Shown here piece by piece: positions 1 to 9,158 of a stretch of 64,000 bases of DNA. Below the pieces are notes generated by a model. That model was not told the origin of the DNA. It was given only the letters and a program-made list of their open reading frames with translations, and ran no database searches. The DNA is from Melioribacteraceae bacterium. Its GTDB lineage: Bacteria > Bacteroidota > Ignavibacteria > Ignavibacteriales > Melioribacteraceae. The stretch's first letter is position 1. Each line of letters starts with the position of its first letter. The position numbers were made by a program, and so were the translations under genes. The stretch spans positions 1 to 64,000 of the forward strand of contig BQMY01000087.1 in assembly GCA_022181065.1 (NCBI GenBank), in the 5' to 3' direction.

Positions 1-50
1 AGTGATCTCTGGTATCACGGTTAATAAATTTGAGGTTAGAGTTAATCATT

Positions 51-848
51 TTATTGATCTCCATTTGTGAGAAGTTTTTTTTTAGAGAGCTTAAAAATGG
101 CGTTTAGTCTTGAGCTGTTTTCTTGTTTGTACTTATTGTAGAGCTTAATGTACTCACCGATGAGACGATTAGAGAATGAGGTGGAAATACGTATTTGATC
201 AACAGAGAAGTCCTTCAAGTGCAGAAGAATAATCTTGGAAAAATCTTGAATATAGCGTTTAACGGCTGTTTCTGAATGATGAGTACGTTTTTCAATTTCG
301 GAGAACTGGTACCCGGAAAGATAGAGATCGAGTATCTGGGTTTTATGAGTAGTACCTCTGCCCATATCGTGTCTCCAACCGCGAGAAGGGATAGTTTTAC
401 CGTTACCTTTGAGAGAAGCGATGTCGCGTTTAATGGTAACAACAGAGGTAGTAAGAAGAAAAGCAATATCCTCATAAGAGAGAAGAGCTCCTTGTTCGAT
501 AGCTTCTTTAGTTATGCGGAGTAGTCGATGCTGACGCAGTCCGGACAGACCATTTTCCTTGTAGCATTTAAGATCTTCATCAGGGTCATGTAAAGTGAGG
601 CGAACAGATTTTTTGAGACAAAGATCGATTGGCTTACCTGCCGGTTCACGATCGTCAACGGCAAGATAATGAACCTGACCGGAAGTAAGTTCAAGTTGAA
701 CGTGTTCGGTAAAATAAGTGACTATTTGCTTAAAATAAGCTTCAGCAAATATAGGTGTAAGATTAAAGTCCCGTGCAATATTGTTGATGATAGAGCTTTT
801 TACCGTTTTGGATTTAAGCCTATCACTAAAACTATTAACAGATTTCAT
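51..848 (-). CDS. DUF1670-type helix-turn-helix protein
   Basis: This is a complete 265-residue protein with ATG at 846-848 and stop at 51-53. It resembles the DUF1670 family by the conserved middle block with GLRQHRLLRITKEA (residues 103-116) and a helix-turn-helix around 123-146 (SYEDIAFLL..SVVTIKRDI). A basic GRGTTHKT stretch follows, then a second HTH-like segment at about 176-200 (SEIEKRTHHSETAVKRYI). No catalytic motif is visible, so DNA binding is the only role the sequence suggests. The family has no established function that I know of. It stands alone, diverging from the pectin locus across a 246-bp AT-rich gap. The next gene on its own strand would lie outside the window. The family call comes from remembered consensus and has not been searched. 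Confidence 0.7.
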   Translation of the reverse strand: MKSVNSFSDRLKSKTVKSSIINNIARDFNLTPIFAEAYFKQIVTYFTEHVQLELTSGQVHYLAVDDREPAGKPIDLCLKKSVRLTLHDPDEDLKCYKENGLSGLRQHRLLRITKEAIEQGALLSYEDIAFLLTTSVVTIKRDIASLKGNGKTIPSRGWRHDMGRGTTHKTQILDLYLSGYQFSEIEKRTHHSETAVKRYIQDFSKIILLHLKDFSVDQIRISTSFSNRLIGEYIKLYNKYKQENSSRLNAIFKLSKKKLLTNGDQ

Positions 849-1094
849 ATAGATACCTCAAATAATTTTTAGTTAAAAACTAATCATTATTCCTTTGGGT
901 ATCATATGATACTAACTATAAATGAATCCGGGTTGAAAGTGTGATATAAAATGATGAATAAAATGAAAAAATATACAGTTTCCACTTGACATTTATTTTT
1001 AATTAAACGATTTTAGTAAACGATTAAGTAAACGCTATAGTTAATGATAAAGTAATTTTACTTAAATCAATAAATAAAAAGTACTTCGGAAAGA
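849..1094. promoter_or_regulatory. Divergent promoter region with TAAACG operator-like repeats
   Basis: This AT-rich gap separates the DUF1670 gene from the GH105 gene. It holds TTGACA at 986-991, then three direct copies of TAAACG at 1004-1009, 1017-1022 and 1029-1034, so the CG steps are 13 and 12 bp apart. A short palindrome AAGTAATTTTACTT lies at 1050-1063. A central CG within an AAACG core is typical of LacI-family operators, and a LacI-family gene is the second gene of the operon downstream. The likely reading is autoregulation of the pectin operon, but the operator itself is inferred. Confidence 0.45.
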
Positions 1095-2342
1095 ATGATG
1101 AAAAAAAATATAACCTTAATTATCCTAATGATACTGGTTAGCGGATTCTTCTTCACAGGATGTTCTAATGAAGATAAATCAGACGATATAAAAGTAAACT
1201 CAGAACTAAAACCAATCTCTTCCGATTTACCCCTTTCTGTAAGAATCGCACAATCTTTTGTACGCAGACACCCCGGGAATGTGACATATGATGAGTATAT
1301 GACAAAGAAAAAGTGGAATTATGAACAGGGTGTCATGCTTGAGAGTATGCGCAAAATGTATCAACACACAGGCGACGAACAGTACTATAATTTCGTTAAG
1401 GGAAATCTCGAATATTATATTGAAGCAGACGGTTCAATTAAAACGTACCCCTATGAAGCGTTTAATCTTGATAAAATTAAACCGGGCGGCGCGCTTCTTT
1501 TCGTATATGAAAAAGAGAAAGATGTAAAATTGAAAAAAGCTGCTGATACTTTAATGAAGCAGCTGGCAAATCAGCCCAGAACCGAATCGGGCGGATACTG
1601 GCACAAAAAAAGATATCCTTACCAGATGTGGCTGGACGGATTATTTATGGCGCAGCCTTTCAAAGCTGAATATTGTAGTATGTTCGGAATAAACGAAAAA
1701 TTTGATGATATACTTTTCCAGTTTACACACATTTACGAAAAAACAGTTGATAAAAATAGCGGTTTGCTTTATCACGCCTGGAACGAAAACAAAGAACAGC
1801 AATGGGCTGATAAAGAAACTGGTTGTTCGCCACATTTCTGGGGAAGAGCTATCGGCTGGTACATGATGGCAATTGTTGATGTACTGGATTATGTACCTGA
1901 AGATCATCCCGAGCGTGAAAAACTTTACGAAATTTTAGGTAATGTTTCGGAAGCAATATCCGGTGTACGTGATCCTGAATCAAAATTATGGTTCCAGGTT
2001 CTCGATCTTCCCGAAAGAGAAGGTAATTATCTCGAAGCATCATGTGCAGCAATGTTTACGTACGCACTAGCTAAAGGAGCTAATGAAGGATACATCGATA
2101 AGAAGTTTACTCAAATCGCTAAAGAAAGTTATGAAGCGATTATGAAACACCATGTTGAAATTGATGAAAATGGTTATATTGATCTCTTGAATACTTGCTC
2201 TGCTGCAGGACTGGGAGGCGATCCCTATCGTGATGGTTCATTTGAGTATTATATAAGTGAACCAACTCGCAAGAATGATTTCAAGGGTTATGGTCCATTT
2301 TTGTATTCAGCAATTGAGCTTGAAAAAGCTGGCGTCCTGTAA
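1095..2342 (+). CDS. GH105 unsaturated rhamnogalacturonyl/galacturonyl hydrolase, lipoprotein
   Basis: This 415-residue enzyme of glycoside hydrolase family 105 (YteR/YesR type) removes the unsaturated 4-deoxy-hexenuronosyl residue left at the end of pectin fragments by polysaccharide lyases. A lipoprotein signal ends in TGC with the lipidated Cys at 23, so the enzyme sits on a membrane facing the periplasm or surface. The (alpha/alpha)6-barrel spans roughly 45-412. The family's catalytic Asp is D181 in QMWLDGLFMAQPF, and HFWGRAIGWYMMA (247-259) is also family-typical. Two adjacent ATGs exist at 1095 and 1098; an AG-rich RBS precedes them. It is first in the operon and only 41 bp ahead of the LacI gene. 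The unsaturated product would spontaneously open to the substrate of KduI, encoded downstream. Confidence 0.88.
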   Translation: MMKKNITLIILMILVSGFFFTGCSNEDKSDDIKVNSELKPISSDLPLSVRIAQSFVRRHPGNVTYDEYMTKKKWNYEQGVMLESMRKMYQHTGDEQYYNFVKGNLEYYIEADGSIKTYPYEAFNLDKIKPGGALLFVYEKEKDVKLKKAADTLMKQLANQPRTESGGYWHKKRYPYQMWLDGLFMAQPFKAEYCSMFGINEKFDDILFQFTHIYEKTVDKNSGLLYHAWNENKEQQWADKETGCSPHFWGRAIGWYMMAIVDVLDYVPEDHPEREKLYEILGNVSEAISGVRDPESKLWFQVLDLPEREGNYLEASCAAMFTYALAKGANEGYIDKKFTQIAKESYEAIMKHHVEIDENGYIDLLNTCSAAGLGGDPYRDGSFEYYISEPTRKNDFKGYGPFLYSAIELEKAGVL

Positions 2343-2383
2343 GGAGCAAACTCACAGGTGTTTAAAATCGAACATAAATTATT

Positions 2384-3415
2384 GTGGCTAAAATGAAAGG
2401 TAAAACAATTAAACTAAGTGACATTGCCGAGCAACTCAATGTCTCGACAGTTACAGTGTCGAAGGCTTTGAGGGGTCACCCGGATATTTCGCCGAAAACG
2501 ACGAAGCTTATCCGTGAGACCGCCGAAAAGATTGGGTACACTCCCAACTTTATGGCGAGGAATCTTTCGGCAAGGAAATCTAATACTATAGGTGTAATTG
2601 TTCCTAAAATCGCTCATTACTTCTTTGGTTCCATTATCGAATCAATATATGATATCGCTTTTCAGAATAATTATGAAATTATTCTAACGGTATCGCAAGA
2701 AAATGAAGAACGGGAGAAAAGACATATTCAAACTTTGCTTTCAATGAAAGTTGATGGGATAATTATTTCAATCTCCCAGGAAACTAAAGATTATTCGATT
2801 TTTGAAACTGTTCGAGCGCGTGGTGTCCCTATTGTATTTATGGACAGGGTACCGAACATACCTGAAATAGATTCCGTATCGGTAAATGACAGGTTTGGCG
2901 CATACAGGGCGATTGAACACGCGATAAGTCTTGGATACAAAAATATAGGTCATTTTGCCGGTTATACCGATATAAATATTGGTCAGCAGAGGTATCTTGG
3001 TTTTGAAGACGCGATGAAAAAGCACAAAATCCCTATAAATCCTGAATGGGTTTGCAGGGGCGGATTTGGTGAAAAATCGGGTTATGAATCCTTTATGAAA
3101 CTTTATAAAGAAAATAATCTTCCGGATTTAATTTTTACCGTAACCTATCCCGTTGCTCTTGGTGTTTACATGGCAGCAGCGGAAGTTGGTTTGAAAATCC
3201 CCGATGATGTTGATGTACTCGCGTTTGGTAACGCAAAAGTTCAGAAATTCCTTAGTCCTCCTTTGAGTTGTGTTGATCAGCCTACTGATCAGCTAGCAGC
3301 TAAATCAATGGAGTTGTTATTTAACAGGATAAATAATCCTGATGAAAAATCAACAAAGGAAGTAGAAGTACCCACAGAACTTGTCTTGCGCGGAACCTGC
3401 ATAAACAATAAGTAA
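2384..3415 (+). CDS. LacI-family transcriptional regulator of the pectin locus
   Basis: This 343-residue regulator has an N-terminal LacI helix-turn-helix (about 9-32, LSDIAEQLNVSTVTVSKAL) and a hinge region to about 65 (ARNLSARKS). A periplasmic-binding-protein-like sensor domain runs from TIGVIVP to the end and carries family-typical VDGIIIS and PIVFMDRV segments. The start given is GTG at 2384; an in-frame ATG at 2393 is equally plausible because no strong RBS marks either. It lies between the GH105 and GH28 genes on the same strand and probably responds to a uronate or a KDG-like intermediate. That ligand is inference from the neighbours. TAAACG repeats upstream of the operon are candidate sites. 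Confidence 0.9.
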   Translation: MAKMKGKTIKLSDIAEQLNVSTVTVSKALRGHPDISPKTTKLIRETAEKIGYTPNFMARNLSARKSNTIGVIVPKIAHYFFGSIIESIYDIAFQNNYEIILTVSQENEEREKRHIQTLLSMKVDGIIISISQETKDYSIFETVRARGVPIVFMDRVPNIPEIDSVSVNDRFGAYRAIEHAISLGYKNIGHFAGYTDINIGQQRYLGFEDAMKKHKIPINPEWVCRGGFGEKSGYESFMKLYKENNLPDLIFTVTYPVALGVYMAAAEVGLKIPDDVDVLAFGNAKVQKFLSPPLSCVDQPTDQLAAKSMELLFNRINNPDEKSTKEVEVPTELVLRGTCINNK

Positions 3416-3431
3416 ACTTACCTCAGGCATA

Positions 3432-3456
3432 GCTGACCGGTAATAGACCGGTCGGC
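3432..3456 (+). other. Intergenic hairpin between lacI-type gene and GH28
   Basis: Two GACCGGT words lie at 3435-3441 and 3446-3452. ACCGGTC (3447-3453) pairs with GACCGGT (3435-3441) across a 5-base loop, and the stem extends with GC and a wobble pair to about 10 bp. No T-run follows, so it is not a canonical terminator. It may stabilise or process the mRNA, or act as an operator since GACCGGTC is itself palindromic. Confidence 0.4.
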
Positions 3457-3483
3457 GTAACCGAAATAAAACTTAAAATTGTT

Positions 3484-4896
3484 ATGATAAAAAAATATAC
3501 TACAGCTATTATAGCGTTGCTTTCGATTGTCTTGCTTTCTTGTGCAAAAAAAGATAACCCTGTTAATTCTGCCTGGCATAAAGCGGATGAAATTGTAAAA
3601 AGTATTGTAAAGCCAAAATTTCCTGATAAAAGTTTTGATGTCCTGGATTTTGGCGCTATAGCGGATTCCACTTACAATAGTAATCGGGCATTTACTGAAG
3701 CTATCGAAAAGTGCAGCGCGGATGGAGGCGGAACTGTTGTTGTACCAACGGGTGTGTATTTCAGCGCGGGTCCAATTAAATTACTCGATAATGTAAGATT
3801 TCATCTTGAAGATGGCGCGGTTATTAATTTCAGTACTGAGCCATCGGATTACTTACCGGTTGTTCTTTCTCGTTGGGAGGGTGTTGAACTCTATAATTAT
3901 TCAGCTCTCATTTACGCTAACGGCGCAGATAATATTGCCCTGACGGGTAAAGGTGTTCTAAATGGCAAGGCTTCTGCTGAAAACTGGTGGCCATGGAAGG
4001 GTAAGACAGAATATGGATTTGAAGAGGGGATGCCGAGTCAGCTTGATCCTCCGGGCAGACCAAAATTATTAAACATGAACAATACAGACGCTCCTCTCGA
4101 AACAAGGATTTTTGGTGAAGGCTCATATTTACGACCTAACTTTTTTCAGACAATAGACTGCAAAAATATCCTGATTGAAGATGTGAAGTTTGTTGATTCT
4201 CCAATGTGGTTTATCAATCCTGTACTTTGTGAAAACATTACCGTTAGAGGAATTACAGTGGTTGGTAAAGGACCTAATAATGATGGTCTTGACCCTGAAT
4301 CGTGTAAAAATGTACTTATTGAAGATTGCTTTTTTGATACCGGGGATGACTGTATCGCAATCAAATCGGGGAGGAACAACGACGGTAGAAGAATCAATGT
4401 GCCATCGGAAAATATTGTGATACGAAACTGCACCATGCACGATGGTCACGGTGGTATAGTAATGGGAAGCGAGATTTCAGGCGGGTGTAAAAATGTCTTC
4501 GCGGAAAATTGTCTGATGGATAGCCCGAATCTCGATAGAGCCCTTCGCATAAAAACCAACTTTTTTAGGGGTGGCTCTGTCGAAAATATTTACCTCAGGA
4601 ATATAACAGTGGGTGAGGTAAAAGAAGCAATTGTAAAAATCAATCTGAACTACGACATCAAAAACGAAAGTGGTGATAAATTCTTGCCTTCTGTCAAGAA
4701 TGTGTATCTGACGGATATAAAAAGCAGTAAAAGTAAACACGCTTTTTTCCTCGAGGGATTGGAAGATTCGAACATCAAAAATGTGGGAATATTTAACTCA
4801 GAGTTAAATGGTGTTGAGCAGGAGAGCATTTTACATCACGTTATCAACTTTGAAACAGAGAATGTAAAAGTCAATGGTAAACAATTTAATAATTGA
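3484..4896 (+). CDS. GH28 polygalacturonase-like lipoprotein
   Basis: This 470-residue glycoside hydrolase family 28 protein should hydrolyse alpha-1,4 bonds in polygalacturonate or oligogalacturonides. The lipoprotein signal ends LLSC with lipidated Cys 20. A right-handed beta-helix starts near residue 50 (FDVLDFGAIAD). All four GH28 signature sites are present: NNDG at 265-268 (usually NTDG), GDD at 287-289, GHGG at 321-324 and RIK at 355-357. The acidic residues D267, D288 and D289 match the catalytic set. It follows the LacI gene after 68 bp that contain a hairpin, and precedes a DUF4861 gene by 16 bp. Exo- versus endo-activity cannot be read from the sequence; the membrane anchor suggests work on imported or surface-bound oligomers. 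Confidence 0.9.
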   Translation: MIKKYTTAIIALLSIVLLSCAKKDNPVNSAWHKADEIVKSIVKPKFPDKSFDVLDFGAIADSTYNSNRAFTEAIEKCSADGGGTVVVPTGVYFSAGPIKLLDNVRFHLEDGAVINFSTEPSDYLPVVLSRWEGVELYNYSALIYANGADNIALTGKGVLNGKASAENWWPWKGKTEYGFEEGMPSQLDPPGRPKLLNMNNTDAPLETRIFGEGSYLRPNFFQTIDCKNILIEDVKFVDSPMWFINPVLCENITVRGITVVGKGPNNDGLDPESCKNVLIEDCFFDTGDDCIAIKSGRNNDGRRINVPSENIVIRNCTMHDGHGGIVMGSEISGGCKNVFAENCLMDSPNLDRALRIKTNFFRGGSVENIYLRNITVGEVKEAIVKINLNYDIKNESGDKFLPSVKNVYLTDIKSSKSKHAFFLEGLEDSNIKNVGIFNSELNGVEQESILHHVINFETENVKVNGKQFNN

Positions 4897-4912
4897 TATA
4901 TACGGTAAACCA

Positions 4913-6169
4913 ATGAAGAAAACTTTTTTAATAATTTTTGCTATGATAATATTAGCGGGTGCAACATTTGCTCAGGAAAGTAAAGAGTTCAATTACTTTG
5001 AAAGAATTGATTTTACTGTAAACAATCCGGCGGATCATGCTATCGTTGACGCGCCTGTCATGATTAAAATGAAAGATTTAAAACAGGATTCCGAGTTTAA
5101 TCCTTACGGTTTTATTTTGTACAGAGGAGAAAAGGAAATACCATCACAGCATTACAATAACGGTAATGAATGTTTTATCGTTTTTACCGCCGATTTAAAG
5201 AGAGGTGAAACTGCGGAGTTTCATTTCAAATATCTGCATGAAGGCAAGATTGTTAAAAACTATCAAAACAGAACTTATGCCGAACTTGCAATGAAGTTTG
5301 ATGCTGTATATAAAAATAAAAAATTTACTTCCGATCATTTTGAGAATTTTGCAAAAGTTGTTGTTCCTGAAATCCATACTGATCACGACGCGCTGTTTAA
5401 ATATGAGGGGCCTGGCTGGGAATCGGAAAAAGTTGGATACAGGTTCTATCTCGACTGGAGAAACGCGACCGATATTTTTGGAAAAACAGTAAATGAATTG
5501 GTGCTTCACAAAGTTGGAACAAATGACGTTGTCGCCAAAGATGATTCATACCACAAAATGCAGGAATGGGGTATGGATATTTTCAAGGTAGGCAGCTCTC
5601 TGGGTATCGGCTCCATAGGAATGAAAACTGCCGAAAAAATTGAAGCGGTATCAAAAACTGACGGTATTACCGCGGAAATCAAGTTTAACGGACCTGTGCT
5701 TTCTGAAGTAATAACCGAGTATAAAGGTTGGGAAGTATCCGGAAACAAATATGATCTTACCTCACGTCTTTCAATAACAGCCGGTAGCAGAATAACAACC
5801 GCTTGTTTAAATGTCACAGGGGACGCAAAAAATATCACAACAGGTCTCGCAAAACATGAAAATGCAGAGTTTATGAAATCGGATGTTGACGGTGACTGGC
5901 AATTTATCGCGCTCTATGGGAAACAGACTTTAGCGGATGATGATCTGGGGATTGTTTTGTTTTATAAAAAATCGGTGCTTATAGAGCAGGGTGAAGATGA
6001 GTTGAACTACTTTGTATCTCTCAAACCAGTGGAAAATAAAGTCGTTTATAAATACGCGGCCGCATGGGTTCAGGAACCCGGTGGAATCAAATCGAAAGAA
6101 GAGTTTAATAAATATATAAATGAAAAATTGAATGAATTCAACAATCCGTTGAAAATTGAAATCAAGTAG
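4913..6169 (+). CDS. DUF4861 family exported protein
   Basis: This 418-residue protein has a clear signal peptide (MKKTFLIIFAMIILAG...FAQ). I place the start at ATG 4913; an upstream in-frame ATG at 4874 would overlap the GH28 gene and put 13 residues before the signal peptide. The body is beta-rich and matches my recollection of DUF4861 (blocks PYGFILYRGEKEIPSQ near 65 and GPGWESEKVGYRFYLDWRN in the middle). Members are frequent in pectin and other uronate-polysaccharide loci, but no activity is established that I know of. It may be a lyase-like or carbohydrate-binding accessory protein. Eight bp separate its stop from uxaC, so it is part of the operon. Confidence 0.65.
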   Translation: MKKTFLIIFAMIILAGATFAQESKEFNYFERIDFTVNNPADHAIVDAPVMIKMKDLKQDSEFNPYGFILYRGEKEIPSQHYNNGNECFIVFTADLKRGETAEFHFKYLHEGKIVKNYQNRTYAELAMKFDAVYKNKKFTSDHFENFAKVVVPEIHTDHDALFKYEGPGWESEKVGYRFYLDWRNATDIFGKTVNELVLHKVGTNDVVAKDDSYHKMQEWGMDIFKVGSSLGIGSIGMKTAEKIEAVSKTDGITAEIKFNGPVLSEVITEYKGWEVSGNKYDLTSRLSITAGSRITTACLNVTGDAKNITTGLAKHENAEFMKSDVDGDWQFIALYGKQTLADDDLGIVLFYKKSVLIEQGEDELNYFVSLKPVENKVVYKYAAAWVQEPGGIKSKEEFNKYINEKLNEFNNPLKIEIK

Positions 6170-6177
6170 GTTTTATT

Positions 6178-7590
6178 ATGAGTGAGTTTAAGTTACACGA
6201 AGACAGATTTTTTGATACTGACCCGACCGTCAGAAGATACGCTCGCGAGTTGTATAATGAGATAAAAGATTTACCGATTGTAAGTCCGCACGGGCATGTT
6301 GACCCTGCAATTTTTGTTGAAAATAAACCATTTCCAAATCCGGCAGAATTATTTATTTCGCCTGACCATTACGTTTACAGAATGCTCTATTCACAGGGTA
6401 TTGACCTGGAAGACCTGGATATACCACAAAGAGGTGGTGTGAGATCCGGTAAAGACCCCAGGGAAGTCTGGCAGATTTTCGCGGATAATTATTTCCTTTT
6501 TAACGGTACACCTTCAGGTGTATGGTTAAATCATGAATTTAATATTGTATTTGGCATCAAAGAAAAATTATCCGGTGAAAATGCGCAGAATATATACGAT
6601 GAAATTAGCGAAAAGTTGCAGCAACCCGAATTTTTACCACGCAATATGTTTAAGAATTTCAACCTGGAAGTTCTTTCTACTACTGATGCAGCGGCTGACA
6701 CTCTTGAGCATCATAAAATAATTAAAGAATCAGGGTGGGATGGAAGAATAGTTCCATGTTTTCGTCCGGATGCTGTGACTGATCTCTCTAACCCTGACTG
6801 GCGAAAAAACATTGAAGAACTTCAGAAAGTATCATCTGTAGAAATTACTACCTATCAGAACTTTATCAAAGTTCTTGAGGAAAGACGCGCGTTCTTTAAA
6901 TCAATGGGAGCAACCTCCACAGATCATGGGGTGCTTTCACCTTACACAACAAAATTGAGTGAAAAGGATGCTGAGGATATTTTTTCCCGCGCTCTGAGGG
7001 GTGAATCTACCGAAAAGGATGCTGTTTTATTTACCGCAAATATGCTTATGGAAATGGCGAGAATGAGTTGCGATGATGGATTGACAATGCAAATTCACGC
7101 CGGCTCGAATAGAAATCATAATAAGGTAATATTTGACAAATACGGTCTTGATAAAGGTTGTGATATTCCTCAGTCAACGGAGTACACAAATAATTTGAAA
7201 GAATTATTAAATACTTATGGCAACAATAAAAATTTCACTGTGATTGTGTTTACACTTGATGAAACCAACTACACACGTGAGTTGGCTCCTCTGGCGGGTC
7301 ACTATCCGGCAATGAAACTTGGTCCGGCATGGTGGTTCCATGATAGTCTTGAGGGAATGAACAGGTATCGTCACAGTGTAACTGAAACCGCGGGATTTTA
7401 TAATACAGTCGGTTTTAATGATGATACACGCGCATTTGTTTCAATTCCGGCAAGACACGATGTAGCGCGCAGAGTTGACGCGAATTTTCTCGCCGGACTG
7501 GTAGCGCGTCACATGATTAGTATGGCGGAAGCCTCTGTTATTATTAAAGATCTTACATATAATCTGGTTAAAAAGGCATATAATTTATAG
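6178..7590 (+). CDS. uxaC: Uronate isomerase (UxaC)
   Basis: This 470-residue cytosolic enzyme isomerises D-galacturonate to D-tagaturonate and D-glucuronate to D-fructuronate. It belongs to the amidohydrolase-like uronate isomerase family. The metal-binding HxH is H38/H40 in SPHGHVDP. Further conserved blocks are DHYVYRMLYSQG, GVWLNHEF, MQIHAGSNRNHN and, near the C-terminus, FNDDTRAFVSIPARHDVARR. It is more like the divergent branch than the E. coli enzyme, which reads YHCHL in place of SPHGHVDP. It lies between the extracellular enzymes and uxaE with a 9-bp gap to the latter. It is the entry point for the saturated galacturonate that GH28 would release. Confidence 0.92.
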   Translation: MSEFKLHEDRFFDTDPTVRRYARELYNEIKDLPIVSPHGHVDPAIFVENKPFPNPAELFISPDHYVYRMLYSQGIDLEDLDIPQRGGVRSGKDPREVWQIFADNYFLFNGTPSGVWLNHEFNIVFGIKEKLSGENAQNIYDEISEKLQQPEFLPRNMFKNFNLEVLSTTDAAADTLEHHKIIKESGWDGRIVPCFRPDAVTDLSNPDWRKNIEELQKVSSVEITTYQNFIKVLEERRAFFKSMGATSTDHGVLSPYTTKLSEKDAEDIFSRALRGESTEKDAVLFTANMLMEMARMSCDDGLTMQIHAGSNRNHNKVIFDKYGLDKGCDIPQSTEYTNNLKELLNTYGNNKNFTVIVFTLDETNYTRELAPLAGHYPAMKLGPAWWFHDSLEGMNRYRHSVTETAGFYNTVGFNDDTRAFVSIPARHDVARRVDANFLAGLVARHMISMAEASVIIKDLTYNLVKKAYNL

Positions 7591-7598
7591 GTAGCAGG

Positions 7599-9146
7599 AT
7601 GATAGAAGTATTAAAAAGTATAAAAGTAGAGTCAGGTAAAGACAATCAGTTGGTTAAGTTGGATATTTTATCATCTGGTAACGTTGAAGTATATCCGAAG
7701 TCAATTAATGAACTTAATGGAGTATTATTTTTTATTGGCAAGATCGGAATTCTTAAAAGTTTGTTTTTGATTTCAAACGATAAATCCAATCAACTTTTTG
7801 ACAAATTTAATGGTGAGATTACTGAACAAGATAATGGTTATTTTGTTAAAAACTGTCCACTTGTACATAGCAACGCGTTAAAAATTCAGGAAAATTTTCC
7901 GTTTACAATTCCCCAATTGCTGGGATTAAATAACTCATTTGGTTTTGGTGACAGGATTGGGCTTGCAAATCATGCGCATGTTCGATCACTTGAGGGGAGC
8001 GAATTTAAACCTGTATTCGCGCAACAATCTATCCGTGAACTGACCAGAACCAAACGTACACCTGAACAAGTGATGGACGCGGCAATCTGGGCTGTGTTTC
8101 AGGAAAGCTTCAAAACAGGATTTGGCGCGGATGCCGATCACCTCAAAACCACCGATGATATTGATCTTATGATTAATGCGGGCTTCACAATGTTCACTTT
8201 TGACCCTGGTGAATTTGTAATTAATGAGGCTGATTCTATTTCAGTTGCTGAACTTGAAAAAAAAGCAAAAGAACTCAACTGGGATGTACTTGCTGACTCA
8301 GTTAAAGGTTTGGTAACGCGATATGATGATAAAGTTTTTGATTTACGCGAGGGACTGATAATCAATCCTTCATATGAGGATGTGATGCGTGCCATGGTCA
8401 AGTATGGTAATGCCATTGCTCATATTAAAACATTATTCGATTACCTGAGCACTGAATATTTTAACGTACCTTATGAAGTTGAAATATCTGTTGATGAAAC
8501 GGAATCGGTAACAACACCGTTTGAACACTTCTTTATGGCGAGTGAACTTAGCCGGCTTAATGTGAAAATTATAAGTCTGGCACCAAGGTTTATTGGTGAT
8601 TTTGAGAAGGGTATTGATTACAAAGGTGATATTGAAGTTTTCAAAACCGAATATCTTAAACATGTAAAAATTGCTGAATATTTTGGCTCGTACAAAATAA
8701 GTCTGCACTCGGGAAGTGACAAGTTTGGTGTTTACAAAGCAATTGGTTCACTAAAGCGCGGTTATACGCATGTTAAAACCGCGGGTACAAGTTATCTTGA
8801 AGCTCTAAAAGTTGTCGCCGCGAGAAATCCGGAAGAGTTCAGAAAAATTCTTGATTTTGCTCGGATTGAATATGAAAAAGAGAAACAAACTTACCATGTA
8901 TCGGCTGATCTGAAATATGTTAAAGAATCGAAAGATTATACGGATGAAGAACTGGTTGATTTGTTCACTCAAAACGACGCGCGTCAGGTTCTGCACGTAA
9001 CATTCGGTAAAGTATTAACCACACTTGATGAAAAAGGTAACTTACTATTCAAGGATAAGATTTACGATTGTCTCAAGAAAAATGAAGAGCTACACTACAA
9101 ATTTTTGATTAAACATTTTAAGAACCATTTAGACCCTTTTAAGTAA
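7599..9146 (+). CDS. uxaE: Tagaturonate epimerase (UxaE)
   Basis: This 515-residue protein of the UxaE family converts D-tagaturonate to D-fructuronate, replacing the UxaB/UxaA branch used by enteric bacteria. Family blocks are NSFGFGDRIGLA (112-123), AQQSIRELTRTKRTPEQVMD (141-160) and GFGADADHLKT (174-184); the Asp/His residues in the last are likely metal ligands. The N-terminal 100 residues are less conserved. It sits directly between uxaC and eda, as expected for the Thermotoga-type galacturonate route. With UxuB and UxuA downstream, galacturonate is channelled through fructuronate and mannonate. No tagaturonate reductase or altronate dehydratase is present in the window, which fits. Confidence 0.88.
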   Translation: MIEVLKSIKVESGKDNQLVKLDILSSGNVEVYPKSINELNGVLFFIGKIGILKSLFLISNDKSNQLFDKFNGEITEQDNGYFVKNCPLVHSNALKIQENFPFTIPQLLGLNNSFGFGDRIGLANHAHVRSLEGSEFKPVFAQQSIRELTRTKRTPEQVMDAAIWAVFQESFKTGFGADADHLKTTDDIDLMINAGFTMFTFDPGEFVINEADSISVAELEKKAKELNWDVLADSVKGLVTRYDDKVFDLREGLIINPSYEDVMRAMVKYGNAIAHIKTLFDYLSTEYFNVPYEVEISVDETESVTTPFEHFFMASELSRLNVKIISLAPRFIGDFEKGIDYKGDIEVFKTEYLKHVKIAEYFGSYKISLHSGSDKFGVYKAIGSLKRGYTHVKTAGTSYLEALKVVAARNPEEFRKILDFARIEYEKEKQTYHVSADLKYVKESKDYTDEELVDLFTQNDARQVLHVTFGKVLTTLDEKGNLLFKDKIYDCLKKNEELHYKFLIKHFKNHLDPFK

Positions 9147-9158
9147 TATGGCAAAAAG

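Noticed and set aside
3917-4449. Minus-strand frames across the GH28 gene
   Set aside because: They are shadows of a gene with all four GH28 signatures on the plus strand.
4874-4912. Upstream start for the DUF4861 gene
   Set aside because: It overlaps GH28 and puts 13 residues before a clean signal peptide that begins at 4913.
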